A DNA stretch of 64,000 nucleotides from Nostoc sp. UHCC 0870 (GTDB lineage: Bacteria; Cyanobacteriota; Cyanobacteriia; Cyanobacteriales; Nostocaceae): NCBI RefSeq assembly GCF_022063185.1, contig NZ_CP091913.1, forward strand, positions 884,501 to 948,500. Reading direction: 5' to 3'. The notes below the pieces were generated by a model. That model saw nothing but the letters and a program-made list of their open reading frames with translations. It searched no databases and had not been told where the DNA came from. Position numbers and translations under genes: made by a program. Numbering within the stretch: the stretch's first letter is position 1; each line of letters opens with the position of its first letter. Shown here in pieces: positions 38,434 through 47,974 of the stretch.

Positions 38434-38928
38434 CTAATGGTTATTTGAGTTTTTGGGTTCTGCCTGGGCTGCTTCAGGTGTAGCATTAAATTCTAGATTT
38501 TGCGCGATGGTACTGATAATTATTTTTCCTTGTAGTCTACCGCCTTCTTCTAGTTGCATTTGGGCTTGAAGGGTGTGGGGAGGAGCAAGGTTACAAAGAA
38601 GAGTTTCGTTAACTTCTCCGGCTAAATTTAACTGCTGATTGTTCAAGATACCTTTGAGAGAATATTGCTTTTGAGTCTCTGCATTAGCTTGGACTGGTAA
38701 CAAAGAGGCATTCAAATAAATACCTGATTGCTGAATGTTTAGTCTCAAGGGTAGTGATTGCTGACATTCGGGTACATTGTTAGTGAAGGTTAGAAGATAA
38801 GAACCGTTAGTAATAGGGGACGCTTGGAGATATTTTTCTCCATAAATAGTGACTGTTTTAAATAACAGGAGAACTGAACCTATTGCGACTGCATAGAAGG
38901 TTAGGGATTTGGCATGGAAGTGATTCAT
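38434..38928 (-). CDS. hypothetical membrane-anchored protein
   Basis: A 164-residue protein with one N-terminal membrane helix (about 10-27) and an outer domain rich in strands with three Cys (NNVPECQQSLPL, ETLLCNLAPPH). It lies five bases after the CPA2 antiporter gene and is probably cotranscribed with it. The family is not recognised; a periplasmic accessory role is a guess from context only. Confidence 0.7.
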   Translation of the reverse strand: MNHFHAKSLTFYAVAIGSVLLLFKTVTIYGEKYLQASPITNGSYLLTFTNNVPECQQSLPLRLNIQQSGIYLNASLLPVQANAETQKQYSLKGILNNQQLNLAGEVNETLLCNLAPPHTLQAQMQLEEGGRLQGKIIISTIAQNLEFNATPEAAQAEPKNSNNH

Positions 38929-38933
38929 ACTTT

Positions 38934-41126
38934 TCAGTTCTTCACGATAGGATCTTTAGTTATTGGCTCAGACAGTGCTGAGGTAAGATGAGATGTAAGA
39001 TGGCTATAGCGACGGGTAATTAGCAGTGAGGAACGGCATTGAATAGCTAGCTCATCTGTATATCTTCCTAGGGTTTGACGCTCAATTCCCCAGGCGCGGC
39101 TAGTACCAGCAATGGTCAAATCAACACCCTCTGAGGCTGTGACTACAGCTTGGAGTGGATCGGGAGCATGGATAATTTTAATGTTGATGCGATCGCGTAC
39201 ACTCTTGGGCAATTGTTCAATCATCGCGTGCAGTTCGTAACTCAATTCATCCTGGATTTGATGTTCTGGGAATACCTGTAAAACGCGCAACATACAGGTA
39301 TCACGATTTATTAATAGTCTCAAAGCCAGTGTGAGTGCCAAATCATCGTGGATATTTGCAGAATAGGGAACTAATAAACTTTCTAATCTATCTCCCCCCC
39401 TGTCTACAAAAACTGCTACATCTACTGGTACGATGCTGAGAATTTGACCAACTCGTCCACCCAAACGATTGTTACTGAAAGCAGGACGATGCCACCCTAC
39501 CAGAATTAAATCTGCTTGCTCAATTTTGGCAATTTGTGCTGTTTCTCTGGCAACATTGCTAGATATCTGCACAATGGGATGGACAAAAGGTTGTGTTGTT
39601 GGCGGTTCTAGGGTACTAATCAAATCTTCTAATTGCTGACGATGCTGAATAATTAATCGGTTAGCTTCCTCTGGGGTATTCTCGAAACCATAATCTTCTT
39701 CTAATTCGATGAGGCTGAGGGGATTAACAATAGCTGGTTGTCGGTAATTCAAGGCGATCGCTGTTGCTAACTGTACCAACCCTTTTTGAGTGTTGGGATT
39801 AGCGACTGGAACTAAAATACGGTAAGGATTAATGTAAGTTTGGTGACTTGCGTCGATGTCTAAGCCTGTATTTTCTTCTGGTTCTGCTTCTACTAAATCT
39901 AATTTGATCAGTTTTTTGGGATAAGTCCACTCTAATAGAGGCGAAGTCATGAATGTGGTGACTAAAGCCATAATTACCAGCATGGTAAACAGCAAGGGAG
40001 AAATCACCCCTAATTCCAAACCAATATTCAGCACGATTAACTCAGTTAAACCGCGAGTATTCATCAACCAACCGAGTGCTGAGGCTTCCCGTTTGTTGAT
40101 ACCACTGAAACGAGCTGCTACATAAGTACCAATATACTTGCCTGCGATCGCTACTAATAAGACGACTGCACACAATAGCCACAGTTCGGGACGGTTCAAT
40201 AAGCCGATTTCCGTCCGTAACCCACTGTAGGCAAAAAATATCGGTAGCAGAAATATGAGGACAAAATCTTCGGTTTTAATTGCTAATTCTCGGACTAAAT
40301 CTGCGTTCTTGGGCATAATTGCACCCAATAAAAATGCTCCGAAAATCAAATGAATCCCAATCAGTTCGGTAATTAGTGCTGAGGCGACTACGGCGAGATA
40401 AATCCAAGCTAATACTATTTGATTTAAGCGTCCAGTGCGGCGGTAATAGGCGGAGAGGCGTTGCAAAAACAAGCGTCCTACCGTCAGCATAAAACCGATA
40501 TAGACTAAGCTTTCTACAACTATGGGCAATGCACCTATGATATTACCAGTCCTGGCTACTGCGATCGCTACTGCTAACAAGCACCAAGTTGTGACATCAT
40601 CTACAGCCGCACAAGTTAAAGCCAGCGTTCCTAAACGCGTCCCTTGTAAATTATTTTCTGTGATAATGCGAGCCAATACTGGAAAAGCAGTAATTGACAT
40701 CGCTGCACCTAAAAATAGAGCAAAGGCTGTAAAAGAAACACTAGCATTAGAAACTAGAGGATAAAGCAGTAATGCTAATAATATTCCCAGGGAGAAAGGA
40801 ACTAAAACACTGAAATGAGACGTGAAAACTGCCACTTTTAACTGATTGCTCAAATATTTGGGATTTAGTTCTAACCCAATGAGAAACATGAAAAATATCA
40901 GTCCCACCTGAGATAAAAGATTGAGAAAAGGTATCGTTTCTGGCGGGAACAAAGTAGTTGATAATTGGGGGGAAACTAAACCCAATAATGACGGGCCAAT
41001 CATAATCCCAGCGATCATCTCACCAATTACTAAAGGCTGTTTAATTGATTTGAATGCTAACCCTACTAATCGGGATAATCCTATCACAATTAACACTTCA
41101 ACCAGAACGAGAATCACTGTGTGCAT
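38934..41126 (-). CDS. CPA2-family cation:proton antiporter with universal-stress-like C-terminal region
   Basis: A 730-residue protein. Residues about 1-400 form a dozen membrane helices of the Na+/H+ exchanger superfamily: VIGEMIAGIMIGPSLLG early on, AMSITAFPVLARIITE and the ion-site pair in CAAVDDVTTWCLLA. Residues about 435-710 are soluble, with two USP-like halves (YRILVPVANPN; LESLLVPYSANIHDD; VDLTIAGTSRAWGIERQ). The layout resembles plant CHX and bacterial CPA2 transporters; K+ or Na+ specificity cannot be set. Confidence 0.9.
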   Translation of the reverse strand: MHTVILVLVEVLIVIGLSRLVGLAFKSIKQPLVIGEMIAGIMIGPSLLGLVSPQLSTTLFPPETIPFLNLLSQVGLIFFMFLIGLELNPKYLSNQLKVAVFTSHFSVLVPFSLGILLALLLYPLVSNASVSFTAFALFLGAAMSITAFPVLARIITENNLQGTRLGTLALTCAAVDDVTTWCLLAVAIAVARTGNIIGALPIVVESLVYIGFMLTVGRLFLQRLSAYYRRTGRLNQIVLAWIYLAVVASALITELIGIHLIFGAFLLGAIMPKNADLVRELAIKTEDFVLIFLLPIFFAYSGLRTEIGLLNRPELWLLCAVVLLVAIAGKYIGTYVAARFSGINKREASALGWLMNTRGLTELIVLNIGLELGVISPLLFTMLVIMALVTTFMTSPLLEWTYPKKLIKLDLVEAEPEENTGLDIDASHQTYINPYRILVPVANPNTQKGLVQLATAIALNYRQPAIVNPLSLIELEEDYGFENTPEEANRLIIQHRQQLEDLISTLEPPTTQPFVHPIVQISSNVARETAQIAKIEQADLILVGWHRPAFSNNRLGGRVGQILSIVPVDVAVFVDRGGDRLESLLVPYSANIHDDLALTLALRLLINRDTCMLRVLQVFPEHQIQDELSYELHAMIEQLPKSVRDRINIKIIHAPDPLQAVVTASEGVDLTIAGTSRAWGIERQTLGRYTDELAIQCRSSLLITRRYSHLTSHLTSALSEPITKDPIVKN

Positions 41127-41625
41127 AGTTACCTCAATAGCGACTACCTGGTTTCCTTAAGATGATTCGACAAGTGAGTAGGAATGTCAACCTTGGGTAG
41201 TTATTTATGATGATTTCCGATGGTTTTTGATGTTAATTGTTGTAACAAGAACAGCGATAAATTAGCATTACATGAAGGCGAATTTTCGAGATAATAGAGA
41301 ATAAACTATGAAATATAGTAATCTGCTTTAATTTTTAACCGTACTTGCTGATGTGGTTGACTAGTACCGGAAGGCGTAAAGTAAAAAAACAAGATCCTAG
41401 GCTTCTGGAAAAAGTCTAGAATCTCAATCTCACAATGTACAAATATTCAGGACTTACGCAAGTGTCACAATCGATAGTTGGTGCGTGACGCTATATGTCT
41501 CATAACTACGTTCAAATACTTTTGCAGCGTCACACACCCTAGATAACTAGAATCTCAATCTCACAATGTACAAATATTGTTGTATTTAAATAAATACTGT
41601 GTTTAATTAATGAATATTGAATTAT
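41127..41625. other. 499-bp gene-free region with a duplicated 32-mer
   Basis: AT-rich. Contains the 32-bp direct repeat flanking a 99-bp insert (see repeat entry). Otherwise no ORF, tRNA or terminator is recognised. Confidence 0.5.
41416..41578. repeat. 32-bp direct repeats flanking a 99-bp inverted-repeat element
   Basis: The 32 bp at 41416-41447 recur exactly at 41547-41578. The 99 bp between (41448-41546) open with CAGGACTTACGCAAG, a motif common at cyanobacterial small inverted-repeat elements. They also contain GTGCGTGACGCT and AGCGTCACACACCC as an imperfect inverted pair. Confidence 0.8.
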
Positions 41626-42060
41626 TTACAACCATTGTCCTCCTCGGAATCGTGAACGGGGAAATAAAATTCGCATGATGCTTTGGGAAGCGATAAATAC
41701 TGATAACCAGACGATGCTGTAATGTAATACAAAAGCATCTAAGTCTATAGAATCTTTGAGTTCAGGTACTGGTAAAAAGCGAAAAAGGCTGACTCCACAA
41801 AAAACAAATATTAATTCCCAAATACCAGCCAAGAGTTGATAAGCGGCTGGCCAGTCCCTATCCCAACGGAACTTTTGTAGATAGTTATAAAGTACATCCC
41901 ACCCTAAACCAAAGATAGCCACATAGCCGAGTATCCAAAAATAGATAGAATCAGGAGAGCCGCCAATTAAACCCATTGCAAAGGGTAAGGATACTAGGAC
42001 ACCGACAGTAGATAGTAATAATAACCGAGTTTGCCAACGACCGAATAAAGTTGGAGTCAT
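41626..42060 (-). CDS. hypothetical integral membrane protein
   Basis: A 144-residue protein with four predicted helices (about 13-32, 36-55, 75-96, 112-131). WQTRLLLLSTVG, YFWILGYVAIFGLGWDVLYNYLQ and the polar RDWPAAYQLLAGIWELIFVF loop stand out. No family is recognised. It lies 72 bp downstream of the GDSL esterase gene on the same strand. Confidence 0.7.
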   Translation of the reverse strand: MTPTLFGRWQTRLLLLSTVGVLVSLPFAMGLIGGSPDSIYFWILGYVAIFGLGWDVLYNYLQKFRWDRDWPAAYQLLAGIWELIFVFCGVSLFRFLPVPELKDSIDLDAFVLHYSIVWLSVFIASQSIMRILFPRSRFRGGQWL

Positions 42061-42131
42061 AAGCTTGCTGATGGCTGATTAGAGGAGATGTAATTCATCT
42101 CACCTATACAAGAGATGTGAGTATTGTTTTT

Positions 42132-42857
42132 CTAGGATAGTTTGAATTGGTATTCAGGTCGAGGGTGATAGGCTGCTAGTGCTTCCCAATTAACGACATC
42201 TTCTAACAAAGCTTGATAACCTAGGGTATTGGGATGAAGACCATCTTCACTTAAGCGATAGTTGCACCAAGTATCGCCGCGTGCCATCCAGCGATCGAAA
42301 ATATCTAGATAGGGAATTTGTCGTTGGTTGCAAGCTATTTTAGTGGCTTCTTTGTAGCGATATTGATCAACATGATTGTAGTAAAGACAATCTAGAAAAG
42401 GCATTCTAGCTTCATTGACGGGAACTACACCCACAAATAATACAGGACAAAGTTGTTGTGCTTGGTCTAATAGCGCAGCGATTTCTGACTCAAACAAAGC
42501 AAAGTCTGTATAGTTTTTACCACTAGGACGGCCTAAGCGGGGTGAATCATTGACCCCTACGGAGAGGATAATTAAGTCTGGGACACGATTTCGCAGTTCA
42601 CCACGATGGCGAAATTCTACTTCTAATCTTTGTGCGACTTGCTGGGTGCGATCGCCTCTTACTCCTAAATTGTACAGGACATGACCAGAACTATTGGGTA
42701 ACATCCATGAGCGACGCAATTGTTCTACCCAGCCTCCCTTTTCGGGGTCGCCAAAGCCGTATATTAAACTATCCCCCAGTGCGACAATCTTCAAAGGCTG
42801 ACATTGATTGGGTGATAAAGACAGCTGCATTGAGGAAGGAACTGGTAATGTTTGCAT
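42132..42857 (-). CDS. SGNH/GDSL-family hydrolase
   Basis: A 241-residue esterase/lipase-type protein. Block I is VALGDSLIYGFGD with nucleophile S30. Block II has GVRGDRTQQV (Gly), block III ILSVGVNDSPR (Asn) and block V EDGLHPN (Asp-x-x-His). No signal peptide is clear, so it is probably cytoplasmic. The family hydrolyses esters or thioesters; substrate unknown. Confidence 0.9.
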   Translation of the reverse strand: MQTLPVPSSMQLSLSPNQCQPLKIVALGDSLIYGFGDPEKGGWVEQLRRSWMLPNSSGHVLYNLGVRGDRTQQVAQRLEVEFRHRGELRNRVPDLIILSVGVNDSPRLGRPSGKNYTDFALFESEIAALLDQAQQLCPVLFVGVVPVNEARMPFLDCLYYNHVDQYRYKEATKIACNQRQIPYLDIFDRWMARGDTWCNYRLSEDGLHPNTLGYQALLEDVVNWEALAAYHPRPEYQFKLS

Positions 42858-42945
42858 CTTAAAAAAATTATCTTATATCTTTACAAGATTCTATACATTT
42901 CTACACCATTAAACAGTATATTTTTTTATTTTTTTCGTCAAAATT

Positions 42946-43836
42946 TTACTTGTATGCGGTATTAGCGTTGATTAAATATGGAATTATCGCCTCTTTGCGC
43001 GGCCAATTCCGTGTGAGGAAGCGCAGCAACAAAGGTAACGAGATTGACATCAAAAAGACTCCTACCCACCAACCAGAACGCAATTGTTCCAAAGTGTTAA
43101 CGGCTGATGTCGTCCTAGTTTCAGCACCACTAGATAAAAATCCCATGCCCGATGCTAGTAAATTATTCAAGGCATGGCAGGCTATGGGTATAATTAATGA
43201 CCGAGTTTTGATGTACAAAACCCCCATAACAACGCCAAATAAAGATAATCCCAAAAAGTTGGCGTGTAAAACTCCAAATAAGATGGACGAAACCACCAAA
43301 GCGGAACGAAGACCCCATTTAGCCGCCCAACGCTGTAAGATAAATCCACGAAAGATAAATTCCTCAGTGATGGGGGCAACGACTACGTAAGCGATCGCTC
43401 CCAGCAGATTGTAAAATAGCGGTGCGGAACTACGAGGTGCAGGATTGTTGGCAACTTGCTTGAGTAAGGCTTCGATGAAATTAGGTGCAATCCATGATAA
43501 AAGGGAAAACGACACTAAATAGGCACTAATAGAAAATAAAATCATCAACAAAACCAAGCCTAATGTCGAGAACCATTTATAGTTCTTGGGGACACTTCCC
43601 ACTAAATATTTAAGATTAACGCCCATGCGCTTAAAGTCTGCCAATGTCCAGAGAGACAATGAGCAGAATATCAGGATGTAGAGGACTAGTATTGAAGCTT
43701 GACTATTGAGTTTTTGTCCGCTACCCCCCTGCACTAAGCCTTGTACTAAGCCGATACCAAAAGATATCAGCAAAAACTGCCAAAACAGGTAGCGAACTTT
43801 CAGTCTTTGAAATGGGTTATCTAGATTTTCATTCAT
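42946..43836 (-). CDS. CPBP-family intramembrane metalloprotease
   Basis: About 296 residues with roughly eight membrane helices. The CPBP (CAAX protease / bacteriocin-processing) motifs are TEEFIFRGFILQRW (EExxxR), FGVLHANFLG (FxxxH) and ACHALNNLLA (HxxxN). Family members include Rce1-like prenyl-protein proteases and bacteriocin immunity proteins. Start MNENLDNPFQRLKVRY at 43836 is preferred over 43851. Substrate unknown; repeats fill both flanks. Confidence 0.88.
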   Translation of the reverse strand: MNENLDNPFQRLKVRYLFWQFLLISFGIGLVQGLVQGGSGQKLNSQASILVLYILIFCSLSLWTLADFKRMGVNLKYLVGSVPKNYKWFSTLGLVLLMILFSISAYLVSFSLLSWIAPNFIEALLKQVANNPAPRSSAPLFYNLLGAIAYVVVAPITEEFIFRGFILQRWAAKWGLRSALVVSSILFGVLHANFLGLSLFGVVMGVLYIKTRSLIIPIACHALNNLLASGMGFLSSGAETRTTSAVNTLEQLRSGWWVGVFLMSISLPLLLRFLTRNWPRKEAIIPYLINANTAYK

Positions 43837-43855
43837 CGGGATTAGGGACAAATCA

Positions 43856-43998
43856 ATTCAAAATTCAAAATTCAAAATTCAAAATTCAAAATTAAATGAC
43901 TCTTGTGGATGAGGGACTGGGAAATCGTTACCTTCACTCACAACTCACAACTCACAACTCACAACTCAGCACTCAGCACTCAGCACTCACCACTCACC
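43856..43998. repeat. ATTCAAA and CTCACAA/CAGCACT heptamer arrays
   Basis: Five ATTCAAA units (about 43858-43893) are followed by CTCACAA and CAGCACT/CACCACT arrays (about 43937-43999). Non-coding, between the CPBP and FHA-oxidoreductase genes. Confidence 0.85.
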
Positions 43999-44000
43999 AC

Positions 44001-45971
44001 TCATGATGGTGATTGATTAGATACCCACTTTAACCACTGTCCAAAAGAACTGAAGGGGTTCAGACGGTGGACTCCAGGCGCACGGGCGGTGGCGAGTCCA
44101 TCGACTGCGACTAAGGCGGAGTATTGCAAACCGAGGAAGCTATCAACGGCTGCATAGGGGCCGCCGAGGGTAATTGCCCCGGCTACATACATTTGACCTT
44201 TACCATTTCGCATTTCTGGGATTTCAAAGTTATTGGCGACAGCCAAGCGTCCCATATAGTTTAGAGGTAGGTTGTAATGCTTGACCAAATCATCTAATAG
44301 AGGATTGGCTTGCACCTTAGCATCTAAACCTGTAGCATCAACAATAAAATCAGCTACTAATTTCATTTGACCAAAGCCTTTCTCTTGGATTTGGCTGATA
44401 GTGCGATTTTGTGCGTCCCTTTCTACTGTCAATACTTCCCCAAAGGTGATTTGATACCAACCCTCTTTTAAGCCGGTTTCAGTAATTTGCTGCCAGTCTT
44501 GACGGTCGGCGGTGGTTGTCCCGCCCCATTCTGTGAGTAAGCGTTTACGTTCGTCTGGTGTGGCTTGTTCTAACATGACGCGTAGTTCACCACTCCAACA
44601 GGATTTGGGCCAGTTGAAGGGTTGAAATTCGTAATGATTTTTGACTAGGCGTGTGGCTTTTTGGAATGTGTTGCCTTGGGGTTTAGGCGATCGCATTAAA
44701 TGCAAAACTGTAATATTATTATTTTTGCGTCTGGCTTCATAAATACGCTGCACAATCCGCGAAGCCACAATTCCCCGCCCGCGAATTAATACTGTTCCGC
44801 CTTGGCGTTCTAATTGCTCATATACATGATCATGTGCTTCATAAGCATTCACGACGGATTTAAAATCTTGATATTTTTCTCTATAAGCCTGCAAATCAGG
44901 GAGAAACTGAATTGCTGGATACCCAGTAGCTAAATGTAAATAACGACAAACTACAAAAGCGTGATTACCTTGTCCGCGAGAATAAGCTACACAATAGCGA
45001 CCATCATCGGTTTTGCGAATTGCCCTAACTCGTCCATAACGATAAATTTGACTCCAGCCAATCCGCTTGGCTTCTCTATCAATTGAATCAAATACATTGG
45101 TTGCACGGGGAGTATAAGTTTCCGCAAAGGTTGGTTCTCCAAATACTTGCCATAAATACTGCAATGCTGTGTTTGGCTTACCTTTAGTCAAGTCGTGCCA
45201 AGCTTCTCGCCAAGCATAGCTAGGCCAACCCCAAATATTATCAGGACAAGAGTCAGAATTAGACCGCAGTCTTTCATATAAGGGAATTTGGGAATTTAAA
45301 CATAGACGCTTATAACGAGCATAAGGGTCTGGTTCTAATCCCAAAGCTGCAATCTTTTCTGCACGCACACCGCTAATTCGCAGTAAATCAGACCAGATAA
45401 AACTTCCTAGTCCTCCCCCAACAGCTAAATAATCATATTCATCCACAGGTAAACCTGTAGCATGGAGTGCTTGGATAACAATCTGTTGTTCAACTTGAAA
45501 TGCTGGCGGGGGAAAATTACTCCCCAAAGGTGTGACAGGTCTGGCTGGGGGTAAGCTGGGATCGGGGATATTAGTATGAGGATTAAATTGAATTAAGGAA
45601 GGGTAACTGGTGGGTGGTGGGATTGCTTGAGTAGCATTACTAGCCAAAGTCACCATCATTATATAGGGGCCAATTTGCAGCGTATCGCCATTATTAAGCA
45701 CACTACGCGGTTGGCGTTGACCATTCACAAGGACACCATTGACACTACCTTGGTCAATCACCACAAATTGATTGTTTTCCCAAGCAATCAAAGCATGATA
45801 GCGAGATATTTCATTACTATTTAACAGCATTCGCGCAACGCGCTGTCCGTTCACTTCCGCAGGTAAACGAGCGAATTCTCGACCAAAAGCTATAGGCACA
45901 TTTAACGTTGGTTCTCGCCGTTCCCCTGTTGTTGGATCTTCCCAAGTCAATTGAATTTGTAGGTTAGTCAC
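44001..45971 (-). CDS. FHA domain fused to a FAD/NAD(P)-binding oxidoreductase-like domain
   Basis: A 656-residue fusion. Residues about 20-112 are a forkhead-associated domain that binds phosphothreonine: AFGRE (R31), SRYHALI (S56, H59) and GSVNGVLVNG. A Pro-rich linker (about 118-160) follows. From about 180 there is a Rossmann-like module with AVGGGLGS, then a long domain with GWPSYAWREAWHDL and LATGYPAIQFLP, a second nucleotide-binding GGTVLIRGRGIVASRI and VDATGLDAKVQANPL near the C terminus. This resembles flavin monooxygenases or FAD-dependent oxidoreductases, perhaps the lysine N-hydroxylase-like group. Reaction unknown. Confidence 0.75.
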   Translation of the reverse strand: MTNLQIQLTWEDPTTGERREPTLNVPIAFGREFARLPAEVNGQRVARMLLNSNEISRYHALIAWENNQFVVIDQGSVNGVLVNGQRQPRSVLNNGDTLQIGPYIMMVTLASNATQAIPPPTSYPSLIQFNPHTNIPDPSLPPARPVTPLGSNFPPPAFQVEQQIVIQALHATGLPVDEYDYLAVGGGLGSFIWSDLLRISGVRAEKIAALGLEPDPYARYKRLCLNSQIPLYERLRSNSDSCPDNIWGWPSYAWREAWHDLTKGKPNTALQYLWQVFGEPTFAETYTPRATNVFDSIDREAKRIGWSQIYRYGRVRAIRKTDDGRYCVAYSRGQGNHAFVVCRYLHLATGYPAIQFLPDLQAYREKYQDFKSVVNAYEAHDHVYEQLERQGGTVLIRGRGIVASRIVQRIYEARRKNNNITVLHLMRSPKPQGNTFQKATRLVKNHYEFQPFNWPKSCWSGELRVMLEQATPDERKRLLTEWGGTTTADRQDWQQITETGLKEGWYQITFGEVLTVERDAQNRTISQIQEKGFGQMKLVADFIVDATGLDAKVQANPLLDDLVKHYNLPLNYMGRLAVANNFEIPEMRNGKGQMYVAGAITLGGPYAAVDSFLGLQYSALVAVDGLATARAPGVHRLNPFSSFGQWLKWVSNQSPS

Positions 45972-45984
45972 GTCGCTGCGCTCC

Positions 45985-46239
45985 GAATTTAAAATTCAAA
46001 ATTCAAAATTCAAAATTCAAAATTAATTACTCCCAGATTTATACGTAGGCTTAACGAACTTTGGGGGTCTAAATCCCCGTCGCAAAACGTAATTGCGTAA
46101 AGCCTGCGGCATAGCTGCGCTTAGAGCGGAGCGGGACGTTAGTCCATTGCGTTAGCGTAGCGGTAGCGAGTCATGCCTACGGCACGCCAAGGGCGAACGA
46201 GCGTCATTGCGAATTGCGAATTGCGAATTGCGAATTGAT
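45985..46239. repeat. repeat cluster between the two FHA genes
   Basis: Holds ATTCAAA heptamers (about 45990-46022), the dispersed GC-rich repeat (46124-46151, related to 6800-6828 and 60762-60793) and four GCGAATT heptamers (about 46208-46236). No ORF. Confidence 0.8.
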
Positions 46240-46878
46240 TTAATTCCCTGGTGCTACTAATACACTCACCGCCGCCGCTAAAGATGTACCACACCAAGGA
46301 CAGCCTACTTGTAAATTTTCAATTGGGGATACTTTGTGGCATCTAGGACACTCTAAGCCGTAATTTCCTTGTGCTGGTGTTGATGGATGGTTATGTATAT
46401 GGGGTGTGACTGGCGGAAGTTGTTGTACAGGTGATGTAACTTGTCGATTTTGATGCACTGGTGGCTGTTGTTGTACAGGGGGTGTGACTGGTCGATTTTG
46501 ATGTGCTTGTGGTTGGGGTGGAGCTAAAATTGTGGCTGCAATGGTATTAATGTTAACAGTAGTAACTTGGAGTTGCACTTGTCCCAAGTAAATTATGCTA
46601 CCTTGAACGAGGGGTCTTTCACCTTGGATGAGTTGTTGTCCATCGACAAGGGGGGGATTTTGCGATCGCAAATTTCTAATATAAAAACTTTGTTGCTGAG
46701 AATTAAAAAATACTTCTATGTGCAGGCCCGATACAGTTGGGTTTGTCAAAACAATGTCACACTGGAGTGGATCTCTACCAATGCGGACAGTGCCAGGATT
46801 TTTACTTGGTTGTTGTTCGTATATTTGCTGCGTTTTATTTTGACCAGCATCATGCCACTGTAAAGTTAGTGCGTTCAT
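46240..46878 (-). CDS. FHA-domain protein with C-terminal zinc ribbon
   Basis: A 212-residue protein. The FHA domain spans about 25-105 (VRIGRDPLQCDIVLTNPTVSGLHIEVFF with conserved R, S and H). A Gln/Pro/His-rich repeat linker follows (about 120-170; QQQPPVHQNRQVTSPVQQ). It ends with a CPRC-x14-CPWC zinc ribbon at about 176-198. It lies upstream of the FHA-oxidoreductase on the same strand, so the two may act in one phosphothreonine-dependent pathway. No kinase gene is in the window. Confidence 0.8.
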   Translation of the reverse strand: MNALTLQWHDAGQNKTQQIYEQQPSKNPGTVRIGRDPLQCDIVLTNPTVSGLHIEVFFNSQQQSFYIRNLRSQNPPLVDGQQLIQGERPLVQGSIIYLGQVQLQVTTVNINTIAATILAPPQPQAHQNRPVTPPVQQQPPVHQNRQVTSPVQQLPPVTPHIHNHPSTPAQGNYGLECPRCHKVSPIENLQVGCPWCGTSLAAAVSVLVAPGN

Positions 46879-47008
46879 TGTTCTAACTATTGGGTTACTC
46901 TTATTTAGCTACTTCAACTACTTTCTGTGCGATTCCTAACACGATTGAGCGGTAGTAAGCAAGTTTTTAGAACAAAGTTCAACAAAATAATACGGTGTAT
47001 TGTTGACT

Positions 47009-47674
47009 TCACCTAGCAGATGCTAATTTATCAGCTATGCGGGTGGTTTCTGGCAGACGATATTTTGGTGTGCAACGCAGCACGTAGTCAATAGCTGTGG
47101 GTAAACTGATTTTATGCCCACTGGAAACATACACAGGTTTTACTCCGGCGCGAGTTCGTAAAACTGCACCAATAGTTTCACCATGATGTATTAATGGTTG
47201 CCAACTACCCTTGGTATCAGTTAACTCTTCATGCTTACCAATCAGTAAAGATTTTGCTACACCAATTGTTGGTATATTGATGATGACTCCTAAGTGACTG
47301 GCTATGCCTAATCTACGTGGATGAGCAATTCCTTGTCCATCACACAAGATAATATCTGGTATGGTTTGAATTTTTTCTAAGGCATCAAGTATTGCTGGGA
47401 TTTCTCGAAATGATAAAAAACCAGGAATGTAAGGAAATGTAGTAGGACGGTATGCTAATTGGGTTTCGATGACTTGCAATTCAGGAAAACTCAGCACCGC
47501 CACTGCTGCACGGCTAACAGTACCATCGTCTTCAAAACCCATATCCACACCAGCAACGTATTTTACCTGTTGTTGCAGTTGATCCTGTATAATTACTTGA
47601 TTCCGTAATTCTTCTTGAATAGCGATCGCAGCTTCTAAGCTTTGAGGCCAAGCATGGGGTTGATAAATCTTCAT
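47009..47674 (-). CDS. nfi: endonuclease V (deoxyinosine-specific)
   Basis: A 221-residue EndoV that nicks near deoxyinosine and starts alternative excision repair. D44 (VAGVDMGF), E91 (SFREIPA) and D112 (LCDGQGIAHPRRLG) match the catalytic acids. FPYIPGFLSFRE holds the strand-separating wedge. Two to three HIP1-like sites lie near its 5' end. Standalone gene. Confidence 0.95.
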   Translation of the reverse strand: MKIYQPHAWPQSLEAAIAIQEELRNQVIIQDQLQQQVKYVAGVDMGFEDDGTVSRAAVAVLSFPELQVIETQLAYRPTTFPYIPGFLSFREIPAILDALEKIQTIPDIILCDGQGIAHPRRLGIASHLGVIINIPTIGVAKSLLIGKHEELTDTKGSWQPLIHHGETIGAVLRTRAGVKPVYVSSGHKISLPTAIDYVLRCTPKYRLPETTRIADKLASAR

Positions 47675-47974
47675 ATTTTTCAGTAATAATTAAAAGTTTT
47701 TTTTCTAAAAAAGGTATAGATAACTGTGTATCTACAGTTGTCACTAATTGTAATTTATTTGTACTTTCTTTATTCAAGATGAATACATAATTCAGGCTCA
47801 ATTCATGAGAGATAATCTGCGAGATATTACCCCCAAATTACTACCGCTTTTTGGTGTACTATTCCCAAAAGATAAATTCTAATGATTGGCAGTGATTTGT
47901 AAAAATTTGTAATAATTCGTCAGTCAGCAGTCATCGATTCCGATAGCCAATTATTGCATAAGGATCATAAAAAG

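Noticed and set aside
43856..43998. Possible CRISPR array (regular short repeats)
   Set aside because: Units are 7 bp tandem without spacers; no cas genes are in the window.
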